Positions 35,851 through 45,900 are shown, counted from the stretch's first letter. The stretch: DNA of 64,000 bases from Flammeovirgaceae bacterium UBA6059 (GCA_002435755.1 DIYH01000004.1:1-64000); one strand, 5' to 3'. Notes: generated by a model not told the origin, from the sequence alone. A program made the numbers and translations.

Positions 35851-36259
35851 GCGCTATTCAACTATCTTATCTGCATTCGTAAAGCTGATTGTACAAAGCA
35901 ACCTTTGTGCGAGCAATCTAAAATCTGAGTGTAGCTTCTGTCTCTGAAGGATTTAGCCTTCATCCTTTTCCTGTGTATCTGGTATGTTCAAATCATGGAA
36001 TAATACTCGCACATTTAGAAAATAGAGGCAAATACGAAACCTAAGATCTCATCTATCCCGTTAAAGGGGGTAGTCTGACCAACTATTTTTTGACCTAAGC
36101 AACTTTTCCCTTTTCCAATCATCTATTGGTCAGCAACAACCGCTAATTATTAGCCCAACCGTGTATTGAGATTGTTAAATGGCGCTGAGATTCGGCTGAA
36201 GAGTCTAATTCAGTTTGTACCCAGGTTGATCACTGCAACAAAATAACACAACGCAAATT
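35851..36259. other. 409-bp non-coding gap before orphan permease 3
   Basis: No gene, tRNA or convincing promoter was seen. A weak hairpin GAAGG-ATTTAG-CCTTC (35946-35961) may end the ypdA transcript. A dispersed inverted repeat, CTGACCAA (36075-36082) and TTGGTCAG (36126-36133), has 8-bp arms 43 bp apart and no known role. Neither the palindrome nor the TTGGCAG element of the twin permeases is present. Confidence 0.5.
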
Positions 36260-38635
36260 ATGCTTAAGAACTTCTTCAAAGTCACCCTCCGAAATTTTGG
36301 AAAAAACAAATCCTACGTTCTCATCAATCTGGTTGGATTAGGGCTCTCACTAGCCTGCTGTATCGTGGGTTATCTCAATTACAAGTACACAGCTGATTTC
36401 GATACGAACCACTTAAACCATGATAAGATATTCAAGATTCACGCTTACAAGGAGGTTCAGAATGATCAGGTTCAAATCGGAATTACGCCATTACCATTAG
36501 GTGATCAGATTAAAGATAGATATGCAGGCATATCCAAGTCCTCGCGCTATGCTTCGGAAGGATTAGTTCTTAAGAAAGACTTAAAGGTTTTCAACCAAAA
36601 TATAGGGTTTGCAGAAAACGACTTCCTGGACATCTTCACCATGCCTATGAAATACGGGACTGCTTCTGCACTCAGAGACCCCAGCAAAATCATCCTTAGT
36701 AATACGGTGGCTGAGAGTTACTTTGGTCAAGCTGACCCTACCGGGGAATCGATCTATCTCATCACTTCAGAAGGAGAGCAAATCTTAATAACTGTTGGTG
36801 GTGTCTTTGAGAGGATTCCTCGCAATTCTTCCGTTCGCTTTAGCGGTCTAACCCACCTTGACAACTATTATAAAATCAACAATTATGAAACCAATGATTG
36901 GTCTCCTTTCATTGCTGGCACGTTTGTACTCACTGAAGACGGTGAAGTTCCTCAGACACTTCTAGATGACATCAATCAGAACTTTGTTGATGTTCAAAAT
37001 CAGGCACGGCCTGACTTCAAATTTTCTGAATACTACGCAGTAAAGCTAACAGACCTGGCGCTGCACGTAACAGATATGGCCTACAATTGGCTCAATGAGC
37101 CTCCGCCACCACCCGCTGTAACGGTTCCTTTTATCATGGCAGGACTGATGCTGCTGATCGCATGTTTCAACTTCACCAATACCTCAATAGCCATATCTAG
37201 CAAGCGACTCAAAGAAATAGGTATCAGAAAAGTAATGGGAGGCAGCCGTCAGCAGCTCATTGCGCAATTCATGGGAGAAAATCTCGTATTGTCATTCCTC
37301 TCGATGCTGGTGGCGCTGTTGATCGCATTCTTCCTTGTGCCCGCCTACAATGCACTTTGGGACTTTATCGACATCAAGCTGTCTCTGACTGAGAACTTGG
37401 AGACCTATGGTTTCCTAGCGGGGCTATTGATTCTAACTTCGGTCATAGCAGGTGGGTATCCATCCCTATACATAAGTAAGTATCAGCCGGTGAAAATACT
37501 AAGGGGCAGTGTTTCTCTAGGTGGGTCTAACCTTTTCTCGAAACTGCTTCTCGGTTTTCAGTTTATGTTCACCATCATTGGCCTGATTGCAAGTTTGGCA
37601 TTCGCCAATAATGCTCAGTACCAGTCGACGGTAGATATTGGTTTTGCGAAGGATAATATTCTAAGTATTCGAATTGATTCGCAATCCGAGTATAAAAAAC
37701 TTTATAGCATGGCGCAATCTAACCCGGCTGTTGATATGGTAGTAGGTAGCTACAATCATATCGGCTCATGGCATAGAATTCGTAATGTGAAATCTGAGGA
37801 CAAAGAAATCGAGGCTTCACTGCAAGAATATGGGATCGACTATCCTGAGATGATGGACTTGACGATATTAGAAGGACGATATTTTGACAAAGATCTCTAT
37901 GCCTATGATCAAAACAATTCTGTCGTAATCAATGAAGAGTTCGTAAAAGAAATGGGTTGGGAAGAACCAATAGGTAAAGTGGTCGTCCTTCAGGATACCA
38001 TTAGATTGAATGTCGTGGGGGTAATGAAGAACTTCTATCAGTTCGGCTTTTTCGAACCAGTACCCCCTTCAGCATTTCGCCTATGCGACCGTGAAGAGAT
38101 GAACTTTGTGGTATTGAAAAGTGACATGGCCCCAACAGACTTTTATGATCAAATGGAAGCAACCTGGTATGAAGTATCTCCAAGCAAGCCGTTCAATGCA
38201 AGTTTCCAATCACAAGCTATCGATGCACTAGTCATGGTAAACAGAAACATTATGAAGATGTTCCTATTTCTCGGCTTTCTCGCACTTGTTCTATCCAGCA
38301 TTGGGTTATACACTTTGGTCTCTCTCAACATGATCAAAAGAAAGAAGGAAATAGGTGTAAGAAAGGTACTGGGTGCAACCATTCAGCAAATACTGCTATT
38401 GATGAACCAACAGTTCTTCTGGTTACTGCTCGTCTTCACGTTGATAGGAACAGGGCTCGCCTATTTCGCTATCGATGCATTGATGGGGTCTATTTTTGTA
38501 GTCTATCAAGCAGCTAATGCAATCACAGTACTCGCGCCCTTCTTTGGCCTGTTGCTTATTGCTGTTACCCTGGCTTCTATCAGGATATTCAAGACTGCTA
38601 CGCAGAATCCAGTCAAATCATTGAGGTATGAATGA
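36260..38635 (+). CDS. FtsX/MacB-like ABC permease 3 (orphan)
   Basis: 791 residues from an ATG. TM1 (~18-40, SYVLINLVGLGLSLACCIVG), a periplasmic PCD-like domain, the first helix triplet with SKRLKEIGIRKVMGGSRQQL, TM5, a second periplasmic domain with YPEMMDLTILEGRYFDKD, and a final triplet with IKRKKEIGVRKVLGATIQQ. Same eight-helix plan as the permeases at 12811 and 15638 but clearly diverged from them. No ATPase, membrane-fusion gene or sigma-54 activator is adjacent. It stands alone between two non-coding stretches. Substrate unknown. Confidence 0.87.
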   Translation: MLKNFFKVTLRNFGKNKSYVLINLVGLGLSLACCIVGYLNYKYTADFDTNHLNHDKIFKIHAYKEVQNDQVQIGITPLPLGDQIKDRYAGISKSSRYASEGLVLKKDLKVFNQNIGFAENDFLDIFTMPMKYGTASALRDPSKIILSNTVAESYFGQADPTGESIYLITSEGEQILITVGGVFERIPRNSSVRFSGLTHLDNYYKINNYETNDWSPFIAGTFVLTEDGEVPQTLLDDINQNFVDVQNQARPDFKFSEYYAVKLTDLALHVTDMAYNWLNEPPPPPAVTVPFIMAGLMLLIACFNFTNTSIAISSKRLKEIGIRKVMGGSRQQLIAQFMGENLVLSFLSMLVALLIAFFLVPAYNALWDFIDIKLSLTENLETYGFLAGLLILTSVIAGGYPSLYISKYQPVKILRGSVSLGGSNLFSKLLLGFQFMFTIIGLIASLAFANNAQYQSTVDIGFAKDNILSIRIDSQSEYKKLYSMAQSNPAVDMVVGSYNHIGSWHRIRNVKSEDKEIEASLQEYGIDYPEMMDLTILEGRYFDKDLYAYDQNNSVVINEEFVKEMGWEEPIGKVVVLQDTIRLNVVGVMKNFYQFGFFEPVPPSAFRLCDREEMNFVVLKSDMAPTDFYDQMEATWYEVSPSKPFNASFQSQAIDALVMVNRNIMKMFLFLGFLALVLSSIGLYTLVSLNMIKRKKEIGVRKVLGATIQQILLLMNQQFFWLLLVFTLIGTGLAYFAIDALMGSIFVVYQAANAITVLAPFFGLLLIAVTLASIRIFKTATQNPVKSLRYE

Positions 38636-38743
38636 TTTTTACTATCCTTCAATGGATAAATAGCCCGAGAAGCATAGTCACTTTGAGATCATTCTAGAGA
38701 AACAAAACCGTAAGATGATAGTAGTGTCTTCGCTCTACCTGTC

Positions 38744-38764
38744 ATGCTGAATCTATTTCAGCAT
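38744..38764. repeat. Palindrome left of the GIY-YIG remnant
   Basis: ATGCTGAA-TCTAT-TTCAGCAT, perfect 8-bp arms. Preceded by CTGTC, it resembles the dispersed palindromes that often flank GIY-YIG nuclease genes in Bacteroidota (recollection, not checked). The core is related to the palindrome at 39140-39158 (CTGAA/TTCAG). Confidence 0.65.
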
Positions 38765-38835
38765 CTACTCGACCAGACAAACAAGACTCGTATCAATATG
38801 GCCGAAACACTGGGTTTATATTGCTAAGTTTTAGA

Positions 38836-39115
38836 GGTGGTTACACTTACATCATGAGTAATAAGACCCGAACAGCGATGTATAATATGAGTTGCCAATG
38901 CGCTCTATACACGAGTCATACAACACCGATCAGGTAAAGGTTCTAGCTTTATTTCAAAATACAATTGCTTCGACTTGATCTACTATGAGGTTCATTCCAG
39001 GGTAACTGATACCATAGATCCTGAAAAACAGCTTAAAAGATGGAGAAAAGAATGGAAGTGGAACCTGCTCAAGGATAATAATCCGAGCTTGAAGGATCTC
39101 TTTTTTGAATTGTAG
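38836..39115 (+). pseudogene. GIY-YIG nuclease pseudogene
   Basis: The first part reads GGYTYIMSNKTRTAMY, the GIY half of the domain. One extra base near 38885 shifts the frame. In the new frame the YIG glycine codon has become TGA. It continues as VANALYTRVIQHRSGKGSSF, then ISKYNCFDLIYYEVHSRVT, then DPEKQLKRWRKEWKWNLLK and ends DNNPSLKDLFFEL-stop. Everything after the shift is intact, including the conserved Arg (TRV) and the Glu (PEKQLK) of the active site. The start codon is also lost. With one insertion and one nonsense change, the decay looks recent. Confidence 0.85.
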
Positions 39116-39139
39116 CGAATAGCATTTCTGTCAGAAAGA

Positions 39140-39158
39140 CCCTGAATTGAATTCAGGG
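39140..39158. repeat. Palindrome right of the GIY-YIG remnant
   Basis: CCCTGAAT-TGA-ATTCAGGG, perfect 8-bp arms, 24 bp after the nuclease stop codon. It shares the CTGAA/TTCAG core with the left palindrome and could also serve as a terminator. The remaining stretch to the CHAT gene (39159-39346) shows a possible -7 box TATCTTTA near 39278 and nothing else. Confidence 0.6.
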
Positions 39159-39346
39159 TGATGGTCTTTAGGACATTAGATTTCCCACAAGCTTTTCTTG
39201 AAGAATTGTGCCGTAACTTTATTCATGACTATTTCATATTGAAGTAGTCCATTCGCTTAGTCACTGATTCCATTTTCCTATCTTTAAGTCATCAGCTGTG
39301 GAAGATGTCGTAAAGGCCATCTCAAGACATAAAATTCTACTTAAGT

Positions 39347-42310
39347 ATGAAGTCCATTATCGCTGCTATAGCATTAGTGCTAACTAGCGCTACAGGTTAT
39401 GCACAGCTAGGTAAATTCTTGAAAGACAAAATGAAAAATGTCGATCTCAAGAATGTAGCTACCGACATTCTCGACCCTGAAGAAGAAACAACTAAGCTTA
39501 GAGAAAAGCAACTGCAAAAAGATACCAGCTTCTACAACTTTGCTATTGCTCAGTCCAGTAAGGCCGCTTTCTTTGAGTCGAAAGAGGATAACGAAAATCT
39601 CTTTTTTGCACTAGCCAAAAATTATGAAGACGAGAACATAGAAAAAGTAGAACTGGAACTCTACGAACAGGCTTTTGAGTACAATAGAAAGGGTAGCAAG
39701 CTCCTCTATATCAATAACACTGTGGCCGCTACTAACTTCTGGTCAGCGCTTGGGATCTATCTCGAAGACGATACCTCTACGGTTGTAGGCGAAGCAGTAC
39801 TTGCAGCCATGCTTAACCAGACTTCTGAGCAACAAGCTGCTTCCCTCATGGGAGTGATGCAAGCATTAGTACAGAGGGAGCTTAGCCGCGAAGATCACTA
39901 TGCTATACTCAAGACGACCAGCAACCTTTCGATACTCTATCACTCTCGTGGGCAGTATTCGATGGCTGATCAAATCACAGCCGCCAATATCCCATTGATC
40001 GAGGATCTGCTTGGAGAGGAGAGCACGGCCCTGGCATCAGAGCTAAACAACCGTGGAGTGGTGCTCAAAGACCTGGGTGCCTATACCGAGGCGGAAGCGG
40101 CCTTTGATAAGGCAGATGACTTACTTACCAGTAAGGGCCAAAAGTCAACAATGAGTTATAGCATATTGCTCAATAACAAGGCAATGCTCTATGAGCAAAC
40201 TGGTAGGTACAAGCAGGCAGTGGCGAATCAGTTGGAGTGTATCGCTATTGCAGAAAAAGAGCTTAGCAGTAAAGGGGCTGATTTTGCACGCTTCAAGATC
40301 AATCTTGGCCTCCTCTATCAGGATCAAAAACAGTACGATAAAGCAGAAGAGATCTATAAGCAAGTGCTCCAGCTAAAAGAAAAACGTTTTGGCAAGCGTC
40401 ATCAGGACTATGCCGCTGTACAAAACCACCTTGCGTCTCTTTACATGGTCACTAATCGTGAAGATCAGGTAGGCCCTTTGCTTAACTCGTCAGCCGAGAT
40501 CTATCAAAGCAAATTGGGCGACCAGCACCCCGCCTATGCAGCTACACTGGTCAACCTCGGGAAGTACCATTACCTGACCGGAGCTCCTACAAAAGCCCTG
40601 GAGAGTTTTAACAAAGCTCTTGCAATTTACAAGCAAAACTTTGGTGAATACAACCCGAGCTATATTGAAGTACTGCACCAGTTGGGTCTGACTTACTGGG
40701 CACTCAATGATATCAATGCTGCCACCGACCAATTCAATGTTTCGATTGAGAAAATGATCGATTTACTGGAAAACTACTTTCCAGCAATGAGCGAAAATGA
40801 GAAGGCCAACTACTGGGCCAAGACTCACCCAAGACTGCTCGAGTACTACAATTTTGCGATAGCGCAGGCCAATACAGATCCTGGACATTTGACAACAGCC
40901 TTTGAGTTGCAATTGATGACCAAAGGGCTGCTGCTGAACAGTACCACCAAGGTCAAAAACAAGATCCTGAATAGTGACAACAAGGAGTTGATCGACCTGT
41001 ACGAAAACTGGGTCGACGGTAAGGAAAAGTTGGCCACTTACTATACTTACTCTAAGGCTGACTTGCAGGAGCAGAAGATCGACCTACCGACTTTAGAACG
41101 TGAAGTCAATGGGCTTGAGCGTCAGCTAAACCAAAAATCAAATGCTTTTGCAACTAGCTTCAAATTACCACAAACGAAAGTGGAAGAAGTTCGTGAGCAG
41201 CTGGGACCAGGTCAGGCAGCTGTTGAGATCATAGCTGTCCCGGCTTTTGACAAAAGACTGCTTGATCAGCACCAATACCTCTTCGTTATAGTCAAGCCAG
41301 ATCAGGAAAAACTCGACTGGGTTGTGTTAAACAATGGAAACGAACTTGAAGGTAAGTTTGCCAATGCCTACCGCAAGCAGATTGCGTTCAAGACTGCCGA
41401 TGAGTACTCCTATCCTCAGTTTTGGAAACCGGTACAGGATCATCTCACAAACGTCAGTCAAGTTTTTGTTTCAGTTGATGGCATCTATAGTCAAATCAAC
41501 CTAGGATCACTTCAGGTTGAAGAGGACCAGTACCTGCTTGACCTTATGAAGGTACGTATAGTAGCAAGCACCCGGGACCTATCTGGTATGAGCAAAGAGA
41601 CGAGCAAAGGTAGTGCGGTGCTGGTCGGTGCTCCAGATTACGGTAGTAAGGGTACAATAGCCCCATTGCCTGGCACCAAAAAAGAGGTGGAAAACATCAG
41701 AGAGATGATGGTCAGCAGAGGACGCAATGCCTCTATGTTGACTGGTCAGATGGCCAGTGAGTCATCTCTCAAAGACGATATCTCCAAACCTCAGGTCCTA
41801 CACATAGCCACCCATGGTTTTTTTCTTCAAGACCTACCGGAAAATGGTAACGAGGATGTATTCGGTGTATCGCTGGAAGTGGCCAAAGAAAATCCGCTAT
41901 TGAGAGCAGGGCTCATGCTCACTGGTGCAGAAACAGCAGCAAGTGGCACATCAAAAAAAGAAATCGACAATGCCGACAATGGTATTCTGACGGCTTACGA
42001 AGCTATGCTCCTGGACCTGACAGGTACAGAGATGGTAGTACTGAGCGCCTGCGAAACCGGGTTGGGTGAAGTTCGTGCAGGAGAAGGTGTATATGGACTA
42101 CAGCGCGCCTTCCAGATAGCTGGTGCACAGAGCATCGTCATGAGCCTTTGGAAGGTCAATGATGAAGCCACTCAGCTGCTCATGACCAGGTTTTACCAAA
42201 ACTGGCTCAAAGGAGATAATCGGTTCACTGCTTTTGAGAAGGCTCAACTCTCTCTAAAAGAGCAATACCCTGAGCCCTACTACTGGGGAGCTTTTGTAAT
42301 GGTGAATTGA
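39347..42310 (+). CDS. Secreted TPR-CHAT domain protein
   Basis: 987 residues. Signal peptide SIIAAIALVLTSATGYAQ, then a basic segment. TPRs span ~170-500 (for example LNNRGVVLKDLGAYTEAEAAF, INLGLLYQDQKQYDKAEEIY), followed by a helical linker and a C-terminal CHAT domain (~620-987). CHAT is a caspase/separase-like cysteine protease fold. The His is in LHIATHGFF (H823) and the Cys in VVLSACETGLGEV (C902), so the dyad is complete. The end (PEPYYWGAFVMVN) is typical. Bacterial TPR-CHAT proteins include activated proteases such as Craspase's partner TPR-CHAT. This one has a secretion signal, no adjacent effector and no CRISPR. Substrate unknown. Confidence 0.88.
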   Translation: MKSIIAAIALVLTSATGYAQLGKFLKDKMKNVDLKNVATDILDPEEETTKLREKQLQKDTSFYNFAIAQSSKAAFFESKEDNENLFFALAKNYEDENIEKVELELYEQAFEYNRKGSKLLYINNTVAATNFWSALGIYLEDDTSTVVGEAVLAAMLNQTSEQQAASLMGVMQALVQRELSREDHYAILKTTSNLSILYHSRGQYSMADQITAANIPLIEDLLGEESTALASELNNRGVVLKDLGAYTEAEAAFDKADDLLTSKGQKSTMSYSILLNNKAMLYEQTGRYKQAVANQLECIAIAEKELSSKGADFARFKINLGLLYQDQKQYDKAEEIYKQVLQLKEKRFGKRHQDYAAVQNHLASLYMVTNREDQVGPLLNSSAEIYQSKLGDQHPAYAATLVNLGKYHYLTGAPTKALESFNKALAIYKQNFGEYNPSYIEVLHQLGLTYWALNDINAATDQFNVSIEKMIDLLENYFPAMSENEKANYWAKTHPRLLEYYNFAIAQANTDPGHLTTAFELQLMTKGLLLNSTTKVKNKILNSDNKELIDLYENWVDGKEKLATYYTYSKADLQEQKIDLPTLEREVNGLERQLNQKSNAFATSFKLPQTKVEEVREQLGPGQAAVEIIAVPAFDKRLLDQHQYLFVIVKPDQEKLDWVVLNNGNELEGKFANAYRKQIAFKTADEYSYPQFWKPVQDHLTNVSQVFVSVDGIYSQINLGSLQVEEDQYLLDLMKVRIVASTRDLSGMSKETSKGSAVLVGAPDYGSKGTIAPLPGTKKEVENIREMMVSRGRNASMLTGQMASESSLKDDISKPQVLHIATHGFFLQDLPENGNEDVFGVSLEVAKENPLLRAGLMLTGAETAASGTSKKEIDNADNGILTAYEAMLLDLTGTEMVVLSACETGLGEVRAGEGVYGLQRAFQIAGAQSIVMSLWKVNDEATQLLMTRFYQNWLKGDNRFTAFEKAQLSLKEQYPEPYYWGAFVMVN

Positions 42311-42561
42311 TATTTAGGTATAGTATCCTTAAAGGGCTGAGTGAAGAAAAAAGTATTGAAAATCCCTTCAACCCATACAACCATTTAACTATTTCAACCC
42401 TCCTTTTTACCAAATCACAATTTAATAACACAGGTCTGGTATCATTTCGGCATCTAATTGCAACAATTCAGCATTGAAGACTGTATAAACCGGAGGTCAA
42501 TGGAAACATTTCCAGAAGAATCCTGTCTATAACCTCGAACTCAAGAACTAATCAAATCAGA

Positions 42562-44949
42562 ATGAAAAAAAGCTACACGCTTTTCTTAGCGCTCATTTTT
42601 TTATGGCAAGGAGCCACGGCGCAAGAAAAAGTCACCATCAGCGGCTATCTCACAGATATCTCCAATGGTGAATCGCTCATAGGAGCGACTGTCTACATCA
42701 CGGAAATACAGGGAGGTACGATATCCAATGTTTATGGATTCTACTCCGTAACCTTAGAGCCTGGTACCTATAACATAGAATATAGGTATGTAGGTTATGA
42801 AACCATTTCGCGAACCGTCGAGCTCACTGGCAACCAAAGGATTGATATCGAGCTAGGTGAAGTCAATCAACAACTGGAAGAAGTGGTGATATCTGCCGAG
42901 CCGGAAGATGCCAATGTCACAAGTATAGAAATGAGCACAGCTAAGCTCGATATTAAGACCATCCAGGCATTGCCAGCTTTCCTCGGTGAGGCAGATGTGA
43001 TCAAAAGTATCCAGTTGCTGCCAGGTGTAAGTACAGTGGGCGAGGGAGCCTCTGGCTTCAATGTGCGAGGTGGTGGCGTTGGGCAAAATCTTGTACTACT
43101 CGACGAAGCTCCGGTATACAATTCCTCACACCTGCTAGGGTTCTTCTCAGTATTCAATCCGGATGCCGTCAAGGACGTCAAGCTGTACAAGGGTGGCATT
43201 CCGGCCAGGTATGGTGGCCGCATTGCTTCACTGCTCGACATACGAATGAAAGAAGGTAATGCCAAAGAATTTGAAGCCACTGGTGGTATCGGTACCATTT
43301 TCAGTCGGTTAGCTTTAGAAGCCCCAATCATCAAAGACAAAGCATCATTTATTGTTGCTGGTAGGCGCTCATACGCTGATGTGCTCGCCGCACCCTTTAC
43401 TGATGTACTAGACGATGGTGCGGCGCTCAATTTCTATGATCTGACTGCTAAGGCCAACTACAACATCAATGATCGCAACAGGATCTACCTCTCGGGATAT
43501 TTTGGCAGGGACAATTTTAAGTTCGACGAGCGACAAGGGTTTAGCTGGGGAAATAGTACAGCCACACTACGGTGGAATCATCTTTTCAATGATAGGCTGT
43601 TCTCCAATTTCACAGTCTTTTACAGCGATTACGATTACAACCTGGCATTCGGAGAAAACGACAGGGATAAGTTTGAATGGGACTCGCGGATACGTACTAC
43701 GAGCTTCAAGCCTGACTTCTCCTACTTCGTTAACACAAATAACGAACTAGCATTTGGTGGTGAGCTACTCTACTACCGATTTGATCCTGCCAATGCCGTG
43801 GGTGTAAGTGATGGTGAATCAACAGACATCAGCCTTGATCCAAAGTATGGTTTGGAGGCTTCCATCTATTTGAGCAATGATCAAAACATTGGGGATAACC
43901 TTTCACTTCAGTACGGCATAAGAGGCTCTTCATTTACATACATGGGACCAGGAGACGTATTCACCTATGCCCAAGCTGAAGTGCCCGGTGAGCGGCGCGA
44001 AGTGATTGGTGTTGAAACCGCTGACCGTAGAGAGCCCATAGAAAGCTATTTCAATCTGGAACCCAGGTTTTCATTCCGATATCAGGTAAACCCAAGCGCA
44101 TCTATCAAAGGTAGCTATAACCGTATGGCGCAATACATCCACCTGATCTCCAATACCACTGCATCCAACCCACTGGATGTATGGACACCAAGTACCAACA
44201 ATATTGAGCCGCAGTTGGGTGATCAATTCACGTTAGGCTATTTCAAGAACTTCGGTGAGTCCAATGACTATGAGACATCCGCAGAGGTCTATTATCGCTC
44301 TACCGAGAACCAGATTGACTATATAGATGGTGCAGATCTATTGATCAATGAGTTTCTGGAAGGAGACATCCTCAGTGGAATTGGTCGTGCCTATGGACTG
44401 GAGCTGTATGCCAAGAAGAATGTAGGTCGCGTTAATGGCTGGGTCAGTTATACACTTGGTAAAACTGAGCTCAAGGTTGACGGCATCAATCAGGGAGATT
44501 GGTATAATACCCGGTTTGACCAGACCCATAACTTTAAGATCGCGCTCTTCTATGAGCTCAATGAAAGGTGGTCATTTAGCACCAACTTCACATATCTATC
44601 TGGAACACCTACGACCTTTCCTACCGCCAGATTTGAGCAGCAGGGGTACGTGATCCCTTACAACGACAATGATGAGCGAAACAACATCAGGATCCCTGAC
44701 TATCACAGGCTGGACATTGCTGCTACGCTAAAGGGGCGTAAATACAATAGAAAAGGTGAACTGCGAAAAAACCGGGATTCCTGGGTGTTCAGTGTTTATA
44801 ACCTGTATAGTCGCCGCAATCCATTCTCAATATACTTCACCCAAGGCACGGACCGACCTGTAGCAGCACAGCCAATATCAACCGAAGCTCAGCAGGTTTC
44901 AATCATCGGTTCATTTTTCCCATCCGTTTCCTACAATTTCACTTTCTAG
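42562..44949 (+). CDS. TonB-dependent receptor with N-terminal carboxypeptidase-regulatory-like domain
   Basis: 795 residues. Signal peptide KKSYTLFLALIFLWQGATAQ. A CarboxypepD_reg-like domain at ~24-110 (ISGYLTDISNGESLIGATVY, then YEIRYRYVGYETI-type residues). The plug domain (~115-240) has LPGVSTVGEGASGFNVRGGG and KLYKGGIPARYGGRIASLLD. The remainder is the 22-strand barrel, ending SYNFTF with a terminal aromatic. The receptor imports large substrates across the outer membrane using TonB. There is no SusD partner; a DUF4249 lipoprotein follows after 5 bp, a pairing frequent in Cytophagales. The substrate cannot be read from the sequence. The 251-bp gap upstream shows no clear element. Confidence 0.92.
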   Translation: MKKSYTLFLALIFLWQGATAQEKVTISGYLTDISNGESLIGATVYITEIQGGTISNVYGFYSVTLEPGTYNIEYRYVGYETISRTVELTGNQRIDIELGEVNQQLEEVVISAEPEDANVTSIEMSTAKLDIKTIQALPAFLGEADVIKSIQLLPGVSTVGEGASGFNVRGGGVGQNLVLLDEAPVYNSSHLLGFFSVFNPDAVKDVKLYKGGIPARYGGRIASLLDIRMKEGNAKEFEATGGIGTIFSRLALEAPIIKDKASFIVAGRRSYADVLAAPFTDVLDDGAALNFYDLTAKANYNINDRNRIYLSGYFGRDNFKFDERQGFSWGNSTATLRWNHLFNDRLFSNFTVFYSDYDYNLAFGENDRDKFEWDSRIRTTSFKPDFSYFVNTNNELAFGGELLYYRFDPANAVGVSDGESTDISLDPKYGLEASIYLSNDQNIGDNLSLQYGIRGSSFTYMGPGDVFTYAQAEVPGERREVIGVETADRREPIESYFNLEPRFSFRYQVNPSASIKGSYNRMAQYIHLISNTTASNPLDVWTPSTNNIEPQLGDQFTLGYFKNFGESNDYETSAEVYYRSTENQIDYIDGADLLINEFLEGDILSGIGRAYGLELYAKKNVGRVNGWVSYTLGKTELKVDGINQGDWYNTRFDQTHNFKIALFYELNERWSFSTNFTYLSGTPTTFPTARFEQQGYVIPYNDNDERNNIRIPDYHRLDIAATLKGRKYNRKGELRKNRDSWVFSVYNLYSRRNPFSIYFTQGTDRPVAAQPISTEAQQVSIIGSFFPSVSYNFTF

Positions 44950-44954
44950 AAATC

Positions 44955-45884
44955 ATGAAAAGACTATTCATATTTTTGACCATTGTTTCTTTGATGAGTT
45001 GTGAAGATGAGATCTTCCCTACGCTCAACACAAACGATCCTGTCATCGTGGTAGACGCCTGGATTAACAACAAACCGGAACCTCAAACCATACGATTGAC
45101 CAGGACCCAGGACTATTTCACTGATCAGTTTTCCCCAGGTATTACAGGGGCCACTGTAACTGTGACTGATGACGATGATGTAGTTTACACCTTCGAAGAG
45201 CAAAGTGATGGCGACTATGTATGGGAGCCAACCGAAGACCGACCTGTCTTTGGTACTTCGTGGAAAACATACCGGCTCTTCATAGAGATTGGCAATACTA
45301 CACTTCAGTCCAATACACTGATGGGGCGCGTACCCGAGATCGATAGTATCGGTTTCCGTTTTGAACCGGAAGATACTTTTTTACCGGACAGCTACTTTGC
45401 TGATGTATGGGCGCGAGACCCGGTAGGACCTGGAGATACCTACTGGATCAAAACCTGGAAAAATGGCGAATACCTGAGCAAGCCTGGTGAAATCTCGCTT
45501 GCTTACGATGCAGGATTTTCTGCTGGTGGCAATGTTGATGGCTTGATTTTTATTCAGCCCATAAGAGACAGTATCAATCCTTTTGACCAGGACGACAATG
45601 ACGATTTTCTGTCGCCATACGATCCGGGAGATTCCGTGTATGTAGAGATTCACTCCTTATCGGAAGACTCTTACAAGTATCTTACCGATATACAGATCCA
45701 GACTGATCGTCCTGGAGGGTTTGGTGAGCTCTTTGCCACACCACTCTCCAATGTGGGCACCAATATCAGGATAAACTCTAATGGTGGTGAAGAGAAGGCC
45801 ATTGGCTTCTTTAACGTGTCAGCAGTATCAACTGCTGGCAGATTGCTTGACCCTGATAATCTGCCGGGAGAGCGGCCTGAGTAA
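44955..45884 (+). CDS. DUF4249 lipoprotein
   Basis: 309 residues. Lipobox LMS|C with C16 (MKRLFIFLTIVSLMSC), then VIVVDAWINNKPEPQTIRLTR and a beta-rich, Asp-rich body (GATVTVTDDDDVVYTF). This is the Bacteroidota DUF4249 family, almost always encoded beside a TonB receptor, as here (5-bp gap). By analogy with SusD-like partners it may be a surface-exposed lid or ligand-binding lipoprotein, but that is inference. An Asp-rich patch (FDQDDNDDFLSPYDPGD) might bind Ca2+. Confidence 0.85.
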   Translation: MKRLFIFLTIVSLMSCEDEIFPTLNTNDPVIVVDAWINNKPEPQTIRLTRTQDYFTDQFSPGITGATVTVTDDDDVVYTFEEQSDGDYVWEPTEDRPVFGTSWKTYRLFIEIGNTTLQSNTLMGRVPEIDSIGFRFEPEDTFLPDSYFADVWARDPVGPGDTYWIKTWKNGEYLSKPGEISLAYDAGFSAGGNVDGLIFIQPIRDSINPFDQDDNDDFLSPYDPGDSVYVEIHSLSEDSYKYLTDIQIQTDRPGGFGELFATPLSNVGTNIRINSNGGEEKAIGFFNVSAVSTAGRLLDPDNLPGERPE

Positions 45885-45900
45885 ATAGGTCTAAGAAGTG

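Noticed and set aside
35946..35961. Small hairpin as a firm terminator of the rimO-ypdA operon
   Set aside because: Five-base stem without a clear T-run immediately after; kept only as a remark on the gap.
36075..36133. CTGACCAA...TTGGTCAG as insertion-sequence ends
   Set aside because: Arms enclose only 43 bp with no coding content and there is no target duplication.
36179..36200. ATGGCGCTGAGATTCGGC before permease 3 as a second sigma-54 promoter
   Set aside because: Only the GG of the -24 half fits. The GC is displaced and the CA of TTGGCA is absent. No palindrome lies upstream.
42867..43430. 187-codon minus-strand frame inside the TonB receptor gene
   Set aside because: Antisense shadow: the sense frame shows the plug-domain motifs at exactly this place.
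43469..43750. 93-codon alternative plus-strand frame inside the TonB receptor
   Set aside because: Overlaps barrel-encoding sequence in another frame and has no domain.
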